64,000 nt of DNA from Pirellulaceae bacterium (lineage in GTDB: Bacteria > Planctomycetota > Planctomycetia > Pirellulales > Pirellulaceae): the NCBI GenBank assembly GCA_026004795.1, contig BPJV01000013.1, positions 1-64,000 of the forward strand, in the 5' to 3' direction. A program made the position numbers and the translations under genes. The notes beneath the pieces were generated by a model. The model ran no database searches. It was given only the letters and a program-made list of their open reading frames with translations, and was not told the origin of the DNA. Within the stretch, counting starts at the first letter, position 1. Every line of letters starts with the position of its first letter. Shown piece after piece: positions 9,592 through 18,517 of the stretch.

Positions 9592-9793
9592 GCGGTAGAG
9601 TGTACCCGATTGGCAAATCCTGAATATCCTGGTCGTCATCGCGGGGGCCATCGGAGGCACCCTGTTTTGGCCCCTCACGGGGTGTACCGTCGGTTTCGTT
9701 CGCGAGCGGGGCAAGACAACTAGTCAGGATTTCCTGGGGTCTTTGCTGGCAAGAACGCCTCATCCTTCATTTCTTCGTCGTTGCAGCCACCTA

Positions 9794-10753
9794 ATGAGCA
9801 GTCTACAAGATGATACCGAGTCGATGCGGGAGGGACTGCATCGCCTGGGCGACAACATGGCCCGTGCTGTGCTGGGCAAACCTCAGGTGATTCGCTTGGT
9901 CATGGCAGCCCTGCTCGCCGGGGAACATGTCCTTCTGGAGGATGTCCCCGGCGTGGGGAAGACATTGATTGCCAAAGCTCTGGCGCGCAGTATCGCCGGT
10001 CGTTTTACCCGCATTCAGTTCACGCCAGACCTGCTGCCCAGCGACATCACCGGTAGTAGCATCTATCACTCCAACGACGGGACCTTCACGTTCAATCCAG
10101 GGCCGATTTTCGCCAACGTCGTCTTGGCCGACGAAATCAATCGTGCTCCGCCTCGTACCCAAAGTGCGTTGTTGGAAGCGATGGGGGAACATCAGGTTTC
10201 AGCAGATGGGCAAACCCATCCGCTGCCATTTCCCCAACTGGTCATCGCCACGCAGAATCCGTTCGAGTACGAGGGGACTTACCTGTTGCCGGAAAGCCAG
10301 CTCGATCGTTTCTTGCTGCGTATCGAAGTGGGCTACCCGCCGCGAGAGGTGGAGCACGAACTGCTGCACTCCCATCGCCAGGGAGAGCCGGTCGATGACT
10401 TGCAGCCGGTCGTTACGCTCGACGAGATCACGCGGTGGCAGAAGCGTACCCGCGAGATTCATTTCGATCCGACCCTTGTGGGCTACTTGTTGGATATCGT
10501 GCACGCCACCCGTGAGGCACCAGAGATCCAGGTGGGGGTCAGCACGCGTGGGGCATTGGCCTACTACCGTGCCTCCCAGGCCTTAGCTGCCGTCGATGGT
10601 CGCGATCATGTGATCCCCGACGACATCAAGGAGTTGGCGGTGCCCGTGTTGGCGCATCGCCTCGTGCCGCGAGGGACGCTTCCCGGAGCCGATCGCAGCA
10701 ATGTGGAAGGACTCGTGCGCGGATTGGTGGATCGGATCGCCGTGCCGGTGTGA
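9794..10753 (+). CDS. MoxR family AAA+ ATPase
   Basis: A 319-residue AAA_3-type ATPase. Walker A is DVPGVGKT, Walker B is VVLADEINRAP, and the sensor region is ATQNPFEYEGTYLLPE followed by the QLDRF arginine-finger segment, all hallmarks of MoxR. These ATPases act as chaperones that mature or insert cofactors into partner proteins, usually with a DUF58 protein. The DUF58 and transglutaminase genes follow in the same direction. The start at 9794 (MSSLQDD) is chosen because the preceding codons are not conserved in type. Function in this organism is inferred from context. Confidence 0.95.
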   Translation: MSSLQDDTESMREGLHRLGDNMARAVLGKPQVIRLVMAALLAGEHVLLEDVPGVGKTLIAKALARSIAGRFTRIQFTPDLLPSDITGSSIYHSNDGTFTFNPGPIFANVVLADEINRAPPRTQSALLEAMGEHQVSADGQTHPLPFPQLVIATQNPFEYEGTYLLPESQLDRFLLRIEVGYPPREVEHELLHSHRQGEPVDDLQPVVTLDEITRWQKRTREIHFDPTLVGYLLDIVHATREAPEIQVGVSTRGALAYYRASQALAAVDGRDHVIPDDIKELAVPVLAHRLVPRGTLPGADRSNVEGLVRGLVDRIAVPV

Positions 10754-11051
10754 CCGTTTCCCAGGCGATGGTGGCCGAGGCTGCTTGGTGGCTGGTCCTG
10801 GGAAGACCTACCTCGATGGCAACGGGGCACCGTGTCACCCGGCCGGCGCGCTGGTGGCCAGCGTCGAGCAAGCGTGACCGTGCTGGGCAGCACCCCCGTA
10901 CACTTTTCTCGCTGACGGGAATCGCTGACGGGCATCAGCAATCCCACGGGCCACTGCCTGAGGAGGCAGGAAGGCTAGAATGTGGGAGAATGGGTAAGCC
11001 TCGTCGGCGAAGAATCGGACACCGTTGCTCCTAGAGACGAAACTCGCATCC
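10754..11051. other. Intergenic region between moxR-like and DUF58 genes
   Basis: About 300 bases with no supported gene. The flanking genes probably belong to one functional cluster, but this spacing allows a second promoter or a processing site. I see no clear terminator. Confidence 0.4.
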
Positions 11052-12350
11052 ATGTCCACGAACCTACTGCAGTCTAAGGCGACAGCACGTCCCCAGTCGA
11101 CGTTCTCCCGATGGTGGCGTTGGTGGAAGCAATGGCGACGACATCATGCTGCTCGCCGCCGGGCGTTCGTTCGTTTCCGACTGACCCGCGAGGGCTACCA
11201 TTTTGTGGGCATCTTGTTGTTCATCTTCCTGGGGGCGGTTCTTCGGGACATCAACTTGTTGATCCTGTTGGCCGGTGCCATGATTGGTATCGTCCTCATC
11301 CAGTGGCGGTTCAGTGTCGGCACGCTCAATGGCCTGACTCTTACACGGCACGTACCACCGTTCGTGGCGGTCGACGCCCCGTTGGACGTCGAGGTACAGG
11401 TCATCAACCCTAAGCGCTGGCTCGCCGCTTGGCTGGTGATGATCGAGGAACGGGTGGAAAAAGAAGTTCCGGGCCCCGATCGGCGTGCCGTCGTAGGACG
11501 GTGCGTGGTCCATGGGGTGCCCCCGCGCGGACACGTCCGCGGAAAGTATCGTCTGGTGTTCCACCAACGGGGCAGGTATCGCATCAGCAGTAGCACCTTG
11601 TCCACGCGTTATCCGCTGGGCCTGGGAAGAGGTTGGCGCGAATTGGAGGCGCAACATCAAATCGTCGTGCATCCACGTTGTGGCCAACTGACACCGCGGA
11701 TAAACCTGCTGGTCGATCAGGATCGCACCGGTAAGAATCGATCGACTGGAACGGCAGGGGTGCAGGAAGGTGAATTCTACGGTTTGCGTCCCTGGGTCAC
11801 CGGCGATTCGAAACGGTGGATCCATTGGCGGACGACGGCCCGTCTGGGGGAACTTTCCGTCCGACAATTCGAGCGACGTCAACAACGCCAGCTCGCCGTC
11901 CTTCTCGATCTCTATCACGATGGCACCGCGGATTGCGCCGAGGCAGTGGAGGCGGTGATCAGCTTCGTTGCCACCCTAGCGAATCATTTGGTACGATCGG
12001 GCCGCGACAAACTCTCCGTCGGTGTCGCTGCCCAGCGGCCATCAGCCGTTATCGATGTCCAAAGCCCTGGTTTACTCGTGCACCTACTCGACCGGTTGGC
12101 AGAAGCCGAGGGGCATCGGTCGCCGGATCTCGCCGAGGCACTGTTGAGCCTCAGCGCGCCGTTGATGCGGCAACCCCATCTCATCGTCGTCAGCACCCGA
12201 CCAGCTAACACAGCGCAATTGCATGTTCATGCCAGCAAGTCGCCTGCCTTGGCCCGCCAGTTGGCTCGCAGTCGCATCCAATGGCTCGATGCCCGCCACG
12301 GTGACCTGGAGCCCTATTTTCAACACATCGAGCTGGCGGCGGAGGGGTGA
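11052..12350 (+). CDS. DUF58 domain-containing protein
   Basis: A 432-residue protein with a very basic N-terminus (WRWWKQWRRHHAARRR), two adjacent transmembrane segments (HFVGILLFIFLGAVL and LLILLAGAMIGIVLI), an extracytoplasmic beta region, and the DUF58 core EFYGLRPWVTGDSKRWIHWR at about residues 240-260. The C-terminal part resembles a von Willebrand A-like fold (LAVLLDLY). DUF58 proteins are partners of MoxR ATPases. The ATG at 11052 is chosen over an upstream TTG at 11025; neither has a strong ribosome site. The gene ends 55 bases before the transglutaminase gene. Confidence 0.92.
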   Translation: MSTNLLQSKATARPQSTFSRWWRWWKQWRRHHAARRRAFVRFRLTREGYHFVGILLFIFLGAVLRDINLLILLAGAMIGIVLIQWRFSVGTLNGLTLTRHVPPFVAVDAPLDVEVQVINPKRWLAAWLVMIEERVEKEVPGPDRRAVVGRCVVHGVPPRGHVRGKYRLVFHQRGRYRISSSTLSTRYPLGLGRGWRELEAQHQIVVHPRCGQLTPRINLLVDQDRTGKNRSTGTAGVQEGEFYGLRPWVTGDSKRWIHWRTTARLGELSVRQFERRQQRQLAVLLDLYHDGTADCAEAVEAVISFVATLANHLVRSGRDKLSVGVAAQRPSAVIDVQSPGLLVHLLDRLAEAEGHRSPDLAEALLSLSAPLMRQPHLIVVSTRPANTAQLHVHASKSPALARQLARSRIQWLDARHGDLEPYFQHIELAAEG

Positions 12351-12405
12351 TCACCATGGCTCGCAGGTTCTGCCTTGACGCATTTGTTTGCACGGAGGAA
12401 AGCTC

Positions 12406-14856
12406 ATGAATGTGGATGCTGTACAGCGGCTGCGCCGTCGCTTGACATTGCATTTCGCTGTCATCGCCAATTTGACGACCTGGTTGCTGGCCACCGAAAC
12501 TCAGAGTGTGTTTCTGCCGTTGTTTATTCTCATTGTCTGCGCGGTGGCCTATGTGCTCGTAGACGTCCTGGCTTGGTTTCACTTGGGGGTTATTGGCAGC
12601 TGTCTGGGCATGACGGTCGCCTCAGGGATCGCGATCGCCAGCTACCTCCACAGCCAATTCATTTACCCTTCGGAAACGGGGCAGCTGATGGCCGTGGCAG
12701 GACTGCTAGTCTATCCGATGGCCGTTTTGTTTTTCCAACGAAAGAATCTGCGCGTCTACGAACAGCTGGCCGTCTTCTTGCTGTTGGAGATGGTGGTCGC
12801 CGCTCTGGTCAATAGCAACCTGTTGTTCGGCATCATGCTTGCTCCCATTTTGCTGCTGTGGATATCCGCCCTGTTCCTCTTCTCCCGGTATGCCACCGTG
12901 GTCGCCTGGGAACCGAGCCTGGACACTCCCATGCCCAAATTGGTGGAGCTACTTTATCGCAAACTGGTGCGATCGGTAATGGGTGACCGTCCGTCTGCGG
13001 CCGTCGCCACTGTCCCCGCGCCGGGGGACGCGATCGCGCGGACGGGGAATGCTCGCGGCAACTGGTGGCAAGCGATTCCGCTGGGGGTGGGGGCCTTGGT
13101 CTTCGCCGGCCTCTTCTTCATCCTGACGCCGCGCACTCGGCCGGGCAGCATGACCGCCGGTCTGCGCAATCCCACCACCGTCGGCCTCCCCAATCGCTTG
13201 ACCTTTGGCAGTGTGGGAAGGATCTTGCAGAATCGCACGCCGGTGATGCGGGTGACCCTCCGCCACGCGGCGACCAACACCACCTATCAACTCGCATCAC
13301 CTCCTTACCTACGCGCCAGAGTTTTCGACAGCTACGGTCCGCTGTCGCGGTTTCGGCGCGACGACCATGGTCGCGGAGAATGGTATTTTCGCGCCTACTC
13401 GAGATTGACCAGATTGCCAGCCCGACCGGCATTTCCCCCCGACTTTCTGACCCAGCGTGATCGTGTGGAAGTCGAGTTCACCCTCGAATCCTATGCTTCT
13501 CAACAGCTCTACTTGATTCCTCCAGCGTATTTGGTTGATCAGGAGGCGTCCATTCCGCTGCGGAACGATCCGTTGAACATGATCTTGCAACCGCTGGATG
13601 AATCGGAAATCAGCAAAGGTAAATCCGTGCGCTACCGCGTGGGTAGTTACGGATTTTCGCGTGGGCAACAGGTACCGATACTGCCGGCCCGGTTGACCGT
13701 TCGTGACGACCAGCGTATCGATGCCTTCGATTTCCAGTATCTGGTCCGACTCACCCGCGGATTCGGGCACCTGTCGCGCCTCGATGCCTATCGTCGCGAA
13801 TTGCTGCAGCAGCAGGGCGTCCAGGAAAACGACTTGTGGGCGGTGGCGGCGGCGCTGGAACAGCATCTCGCCGCTGGCCCGTTTCGGTACACCCTCGACC
13901 TACCTCCTCCGTTCGAATCGGAATTGGACCCGATCGAGGATTTTGTGCTCCACACCAAACGCGGACATTGTCAGTATTTCGCCTCCGCCATGGTGGCGAT
14001 GCTACGACAATCGGGCATCCCGGCACGACTGGTGGTCGGCTACCGACCGCGCGAGTTCAATGCACTGGGTGAGTATTTTTCGGTGCGTCAAAGTGATGCC
14101 CACGCATGGGTAGAAGCCTTGTTCCGTCGCACCGACCTGGAACAATCCCCCTATGCCCGCTGGCTGACCGATGCTCCCTTCTATTGGGTGCGTTTTGATC
14201 CGACTCCCGGCGATGAATCGTCCAACGCGATCCAGATCGCTGAGGACCAGGCCATCGATTTCGCGGAAAAGATCTGGAAAGATTATGTCGTGGAGGGAAC
14301 CAAGTTAACAACGGCCGAAGGCATCTACGCGCCTGTCTCTGGCGAGAACGGCAATCCATGGTCGCACTTCAAATCGTGGTTGGCCAAATTGAAGGTGGCC
14401 ATCCAGACCGGATCTCTGTGGACCGAAAACATGACGTTTCACTGGTCTTTGGCGCTCACCATCATCTTGCTAGGAACGATGGTCATCGGCATTTTCCATG
14501 TGACGCGCTGGTTGCCGCGGATCTCCCCACGCCTTGCCAGCCGTTTAGGGATGCAATCACGGCACGCAACGATCCAACAGGCCTTCTTCCTCCGCTGCAT
14601 GCGTCTGTTGGCCCGCGCGGGATGGCAACGCCAACCACAGCAAACGCCGCGCGAGTTCACGCGCATGGTCGCGGAACGGCTGGCTCAAGAAGGAAACGCA
14701 CCGGCGAAATCGGCGTTGGAACGCCTCACTGCCTACTATTACTACAGCCGTTTCACTCCCGAGGGTACCCTCTCGACGGCAGCGATGGCAGAGATTCGGC
14801 AAGCCCTCGAGGTTCTCGCTCAAGCCGTGGAACGTCGCTCGGGCAAGGCGAGATGA
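12406..14856 (+). CDS. TgpA-like membrane transglutaminase (DUF3488/DUF4129)
   Basis: An 816-residue membrane protein. About six hydrophobic segments fill the first 240 residues. The transglutaminase-like core follows: the catalytic cysteine is in RGHCQYFASAM near residue 521, the histidine in SDAHAWVEAL near 564 and the aspartate in VRFDPTPG near 598. A further transmembrane segment (SLALTIILLGTMVIGIFHV) precedes a C-terminal DUF4129-like helical region with QQTPREF. GGAGG lies seven bases before the ATG at 12406 and fixes the start. Together with the MoxR-like and DUF58 genes it forms a widespread three-gene module; the substrate of this family is mostly unknown. Confidence 0.92.
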   Translation: MNVDAVQRLRRRLTLHFAVIANLTTWLLATETQSVFLPLFILIVCAVAYVLVDVLAWFHLGVIGSCLGMTVASGIAIASYLHSQFIYPSETGQLMAVAGLLVYPMAVLFFQRKNLRVYEQLAVFLLLEMVVAALVNSNLLFGIMLAPILLLWISALFLFSRYATVVAWEPSLDTPMPKLVELLYRKLVRSVMGDRPSAAVATVPAPGDAIARTGNARGNWWQAIPLGVGALVFAGLFFILTPRTRPGSMTAGLRNPTTVGLPNRLTFGSVGRILQNRTPVMRVTLRHAATNTTYQLASPPYLRARVFDSYGPLSRFRRDDHGRGEWYFRAYSRLTRLPARPAFPPDFLTQRDRVEVEFTLESYASQQLYLIPPAYLVDQEASIPLRNDPLNMILQPLDESEISKGKSVRYRVGSYGFSRGQQVPILPARLTVRDDQRIDAFDFQYLVRLTRGFGHLSRLDAYRRELLQQQGVQENDLWAVAAALEQHLAAGPFRYTLDLPPPFESELDPIEDFVLHTKRGHCQYFASAMVAMLRQSGIPARLVVGYRPREFNALGEYFSVRQSDAHAWVEALFRRTDLEQSPYARWLTDAPFYWVRFDPTPGDESSNAIQIAEDQAIDFAEKIWKDYVVEGTKLTTAEGIYAPVSGENGNPWSHFKSWLAKLKVAIQTGSLWTENMTFHWSLALTIILLGTMVIGIFHVTRWLPRISPRLASRLGMQSRHATIQQAFFLRCMRLLARAGWQRQPQQTPREFTRMVAERLAQEGNAPAKSALERLTAYYYYSRFTPEGTLSTAAMAEIRQALEVLAQAVERRSGKAR

Positions 14857-14947
14857 AACGAGCACGTTCCTCCTGTCTGAGCAACCCCGCCATCGATGTT
14901 GTGGTGAGGATTCCGCCAGCAGGACCTTCCCCCTGGTGCTGCTCTGG

Positions 14948-15409
14948 TCAACCCTCGCTCAGCAAAGCTTCCACCAAGCTAAGCAACACTTTCGGGTCGT
15001 AGGGTTTGGCAAGAAAGTAGGCTCCCCCCGCCGCTCGCGTGCGCCGAATCACGTCCCGTTCTCGCACGCTACTGAGCACCATGATCGGCAACCCCCGCCG
15101 ACAAGGATCAGCGTCGATGGCGTCACACAAATCGAGTCCGCAACCATCGGGCAGTTGAATATCGAGAATAGCCAAATCGACGCGTTCCTGCTGCAGGCGT
15201 TTCCTGGCCTCGGCCACGGTGCGGGCCGTTGCCACCTGCAACTGCACCTCCGCCAGGTGGGCTTCGAGCAATTCCAATTGCAGCGCATCATCCTCCAACA
15301 CCAATACGCGTTGGGGACGTACCGAGCTCGGTTGAGCGGTGAGTTGAGGAGCGATCGCGGGAGAAAAGCCAAAGGCCGGTGAATGATCCGCACCCAGTGG
15401 GGCTTGCAT
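14948..15409 (-). CDS. Single-domain response regulator (receiver only)
   Basis: A 153-residue CheY-like protein. A short flexible N-terminus is followed by the receiver domain with the acidic pair in VLVLEDDA, the phospho-acceptor aspartate in LAILDIQLPDG, the conserved serine in IMVLSSV and lysine in FLAKPYDP. No output domain is present, so it must act by protein contact. AAGGAG nine bases upstream of the ATG at 15409 sets the start. The frame is open much further upstream, but that part is not protein-like. No histidine kinase is adjacent; the cognate kinase must lie elsewhere. Confidence 0.85.
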   Translation of the reverse strand: MQAPLGADHSPAFGFSPAIAPQLTAQPSSVRPQRVLVLEDDALQLELLEAHLAEVQLQVATARTVAEARKRLQQERVDLAILDIQLPDGCGLDLCDAIDADPCRRGLPIMVLSSVRERDVIRRTRAAGGAYFLAKPYDPKVLLSLVEALLSEG

Positions 15410-16489
15410 GGGAACCGTCTCCTTGAAAAAAACACCTGACGGCTGTCTGTCCGCCTGGTCGGCCGTGGTGGATGCCCCACCCCGTGGTGGCATCTCCCTA
15501 TCGGCACGGATGACCGCGGCGGTCTCGCCAGCACACGTTGTTCGCTCCCTGCCGTTGCTGGGAACGGAGTGTTCCTCAGGAACTGGAGAGGCAGCAAACC
15601 GATACAGGTTGGGAATACCGACGGAATCGTAGCATGCGGATTGGCATGGCGCTGCTAGAATCGCTTGCCTGTAGCACCTAGGAAGGATGCTGGTGGTGCG
15701 CCGTTGCGGTTCCTGCCGTTCGTAGGAGAGGAGCTGAATTGGCGTGCCGGGGGGATTTTGCGGATGCTGGAACATGGACAGGCTGGCGACGTAGCCGCAA
15801 CGCTGCCGCCCAGCGCCCCCGGTGGTGCAAGCACGTCGCCTAGCAGGCCAATGCGCCGGAGCCAGACCGTGCCGCGCCGTGTTGCCCAAACTGTTCCCTG
15901 GAATGTATGCCGACGCGCCATGCACGCAACTTGCCCTGACCGTGGCTTACCAGGCGAGGCTTTCCCTATCACCCGATGCCGAACCGAACTCAACCCAATC
16001 GTCCTCAGCCGGCATGGGGCGCGCTGCTGTTGAACGCTGGCCATAGGTGCGGAAGTGCGGGGTGGTCAACCTTACCTTGATCCACCCCCAAGCCGGCGAC
16101 CTGCTCCCCGCGGCATTCCTGTCGCAGACCTTCACGACGGCTAGTAGCGCTCGCTTGCTCGCCCCCATGGATCAGACGATTTGCAGCATCGACAGAACCC
16201 TTCCGGAGGCGGGTTGCGAATACCCACTAAGTAGCATTTTTGCCAAATCGGTGCGGCATGCCTTGATTCCACTGCGCACCAACGGCCAGAATGAAACTGG
16301 CAGCTTGCGGTGGGGTAATCCCCATTAATATGCGGTTAACAACGTCTAGTTGCTATTTTCCCGAGAGAACAAGGGTTCCTCTGGAGGGTTCATTACCTAA
16401 GGCAGGCATTCGCAAACAAGAAACATAGTGCGACATGACGAAACACTTGCAGAACTTACGATCGGATCTGCTTTTACGGGGAGAAGCAC
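15410..16489. other. Long intergenic region, no gene supported
   Basis: About 1.1 kb between divergent genes. The reading frames here are short and Pro/Arg-rich in the manner of shadow frames, and none shows a domain, signal peptide or good ribosome site. The last 170 bases before 16490 are more AT-rich and probably hold the promoter of the GYF gene. Confidence 0.5.
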
Positions 16490-16714
16490 ATGTCGGCAGA
16501 TTGGTATTACATCAAGAGTAGGTTTTTTGGCAGGCATAAACGGGTCGGCCCCATCTCCGAGTTGGAGTTGATGAAGCTGATTGAAAAAGGCGAGGTGCGC
16601 CCGGATACCTTGCTGTCCAGCACTTCGAAAACCCATGGCCACTGGGTGGCGATGCGCGACATCAAGCCAGCCATCAAGCACTGGAAGAAGCATCACCCGG
16701 ACGCTGCCGCCTGA
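16490..16714 (+). CDS. Small GYF_2 domain protein
   Basis: A 74-residue protein. The pattern WYYIK, then RVGPISELELMKLIEKGEV and RPDTLLSS, is the GYF_2 (DUF4339) domain common in planctomycete proteins, where it usually sits next to membrane or RDD domains. Here it stands alone with a lysine/histidine-rich tail (KHWKKHHPD). GGGGAG five bases upstream of the ATG supports the start. GYF domains bind proline-rich peptides, so a small adaptor role is the natural inference. Confidence 0.85.
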   Translation: MSADWYYIKSRFFGRHKRVGPISELELMKLIEKGEVRPDTLLSSTSKTHGHWVAMRDIKPAIKHWKKHHPDAAA

Positions 16715-16792
16715 AACGTCGCCCGTTGCTCTCGGATCGATGCGACTGCTGCATCGCACCGTCCAGACGTTTGTCCCTAGGACAGGTACAGC

Positions 16793-16845
16793 GAGCAAGT
16801 GGACCGGAGTTTGGCTCTAGCTCCGTCCTCGGGAACAACTTGCTC
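16793..16845. other. Nested dyad symmetry between convergent genes
   Basis: GAGCAAGT at 16793-16800 pairs perfectly with ACTTGCTC at 16838-16845. Inside it, GGACCGGAG (16801-16809) pairs with CTCCGTCC (16821-16828) with one bulged C. The element sits between the convergent GYF and phosphoesterase genes, so a bidirectional terminator or structured 3' end is likely, although no T-run follows directly. Confidence 0.5.
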
Positions 16846-16971
16846 CGTTCCCCGCTTTTGTTCCCTACCATGGGGGCTCGCACCATGCAGCTGATTGGCT
16901 TTACCTTCCTCGGATCGGTTGGTGGGGCAGGAGAAGCATGACCTGCCGCTTCACCACTGTCCCGCCTGAAC

Positions 16972-18420
16972 TCACCGGCTGCTCGTCGTCGTGCGCAATT
17001 GCGGCGGTGTGTCGACGTCGATCTCGACTAAGCGGTTGATGGTGCCGTCTTGTTTATGCAGCTCGAAGGCATCGTACAACTGGCCGATGGCGGTGCGTGC
17101 TTCGAATCTCAAGGTGTCTCCATCGACGTGAATGATTTGGTAAAGCTGCGTGTCCTCGGCGATGCGTCTCATGTAGGGAAGACGCTGGTTGTTGTACATC
17201 TTAGGTCCGCTGACCGACACCACGTAGACGGTACCTGCTTGCGCGTCGATGGTCTGCACGCCAGTTGCCACATTGGCAACAGTTTCCAGACGAAGTGGCT
17301 CCTTGTTCTTATCCGCAGCGGAATCTGCCGTCACCCCTGCTTCCGCTGACGTGTCTTGGTCCTTCTCACGGATGCCGGGCACATCGAACCCCGTGCGGGC
17401 GTAGGTATGGTCATGGCCTTGGAGTACCAAATCGACTCGGTACTTATCGAAGATCGGTTTCCACAGGGCGCGCAGGTGCGGATTGTCACGGTCCTTGGCC
17501 GCCGAAAAAATGGGATGGTGGAAGGTGCAGACCACCCACGGGCTGTCGTTCTCCGCCAGTACCTGCTCCATCCAGGAAGCCTGTTCTTCGAGCAATTCAT
17601 TGCTATTGAGGCAAATGATGCGCAAGTTGTGGTAAACCAAGGTGTAGCAGGTTTCCTCGGTACCCGGTGGTCCATGTTGTGGAAAGGCGAACGTCGGACG
17701 CCAATGCTGCGAGAGGGTACGCGGGCCAAGCAAGTGCTTCTGATACTCGTGGTTGCCAGGTACGGCGACGCTGGGAATCATCGCGTTCAACCAGCCTCCT
17801 GCGCCGAACCATTCTCCCCACTCCGCATCGGCTTCAGCGCGATTGATCAAATCGCCGGCGTGGATGATGAAGGCGGCGGTGGGGGCATCGCGGTGGGCTT
17901 CGCGAATAACCCGTGACCACATGGATCGGATGTTATTCTGGGCGTCCCCGAAGTAAATAAAGGAAAACGGACGTGGCTGATCATCGGCCGTACGGAAATG
18001 AAACCACTCGCTCCAATTGGTGCCATCTCCCACGCGGTAGGCGTAGACGGTACCCGGCGTCAAACCGGTAAACTCGACGGTATGGAAGTGGGCCGAGTTG
18101 ATGTCGGTCTGCAGCACCTGCGTGTTGGCGACGACCTGGCGAGCATCTTGGGTGAAGTTGGGATTCGCGCTAGCCACCGCGATTTCGGCCTTACCTACCG
18201 GGACCTCAGTCGATGTGCGCCAGGTCACCGCCTGGGTGGTTCGCGGGTCACCGGTCCAGGTCAGCACGATGCGATCGGGCATCGCGGTTGGCCGATACAT
18301 CTCCGCGGCTTGCACTTTGGGCACTGGATGTTCATGTCCATCATGACACGAACCGCACGTGCCGTGGGCGAGGGTGGCCAGGAACACTAAACAACATAGT
18401 TTGCTGACGCATGTTTTCAT
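16972..18420 (-). CDS. Secreted purple-acid-phosphatase-like metallophosphoesterase
   Basis: A 482-residue exported protein. A signal peptide (LCCLVFLATLAHGTCG) is followed by a fibronectin-III-like N-terminal domain (IVLTWTGDPRTTQAVTW, FTGLTPGTVYAYRVGDG) and a calcineurin-like catalytic domain with the metal-binding blocks YFGDAQNN, HAGDLINR, GNHEY, TFHHPIF and GHDHTY. This order is that of plant-type purple acid phosphatases. The ATG at 18420 begins the signal peptide, with AAGGT upstream. The C-terminal region (after about residue 330) has an insert rich in acidic residues. It probably hydrolyses phosphate esters outside the cytoplasm. It lies 97 bases downstream of the HTTM gene on the same strand. 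Confidence 0.9.
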   Translation of the reverse strand: MKTCVSKLCCLVFLATLAHGTCGSCHDGHEHPVPKVQAAEMYRPTAMPDRIVLTWTGDPRTTQAVTWRTSTEVPVGKAEIAVASANPNFTQDARQVVANTQVLQTDINSAHFHTVEFTGLTPGTVYAYRVGDGTNWSEWFHFRTADDQPRPFSFIYFGDAQNNIRSMWSRVIREAHRDAPTAAFIIHAGDLINRAEADAEWGEWFGAGGWLNAMIPSVAVPGNHEYQKHLLGPRTLSQHWRPTFAFPQHGPPGTEETCYTLVYHNLRIICLNSNELLEEQASWMEQVLAENDSPWVVCTFHHPIFSAAKDRDNPHLRALWKPIFDKYRVDLVLQGHDHTYARTGFDVPGIREKDQDTSAEAGVTADSAADKNKEPLRLETVANVATGVQTIDAQAGTVYVVSVSGPKMYNNQRLPYMRRIAEDTQLYQIIHVDGDTLRFEARTAIGQLYDAFELHKQDGTINRLVEIDVDTPPQLRTTTSSR

Positions 18421-18517
18421 GGTTACGACCTTACGTTCAGTTTCCGATTCCTTCTCGAACCAATACCAGCCTACTTCTTCTGTGGCAGTCCCAACGTCGT
18501 CATGATCCCAGCATCCT

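Noticed and set aside
15665..16328. Two plus-strand frames of about 100-120 codons
   Set aside because: No ribosome site, no domain, and strongly biased Arg/Pro composition typical of shadow frames.
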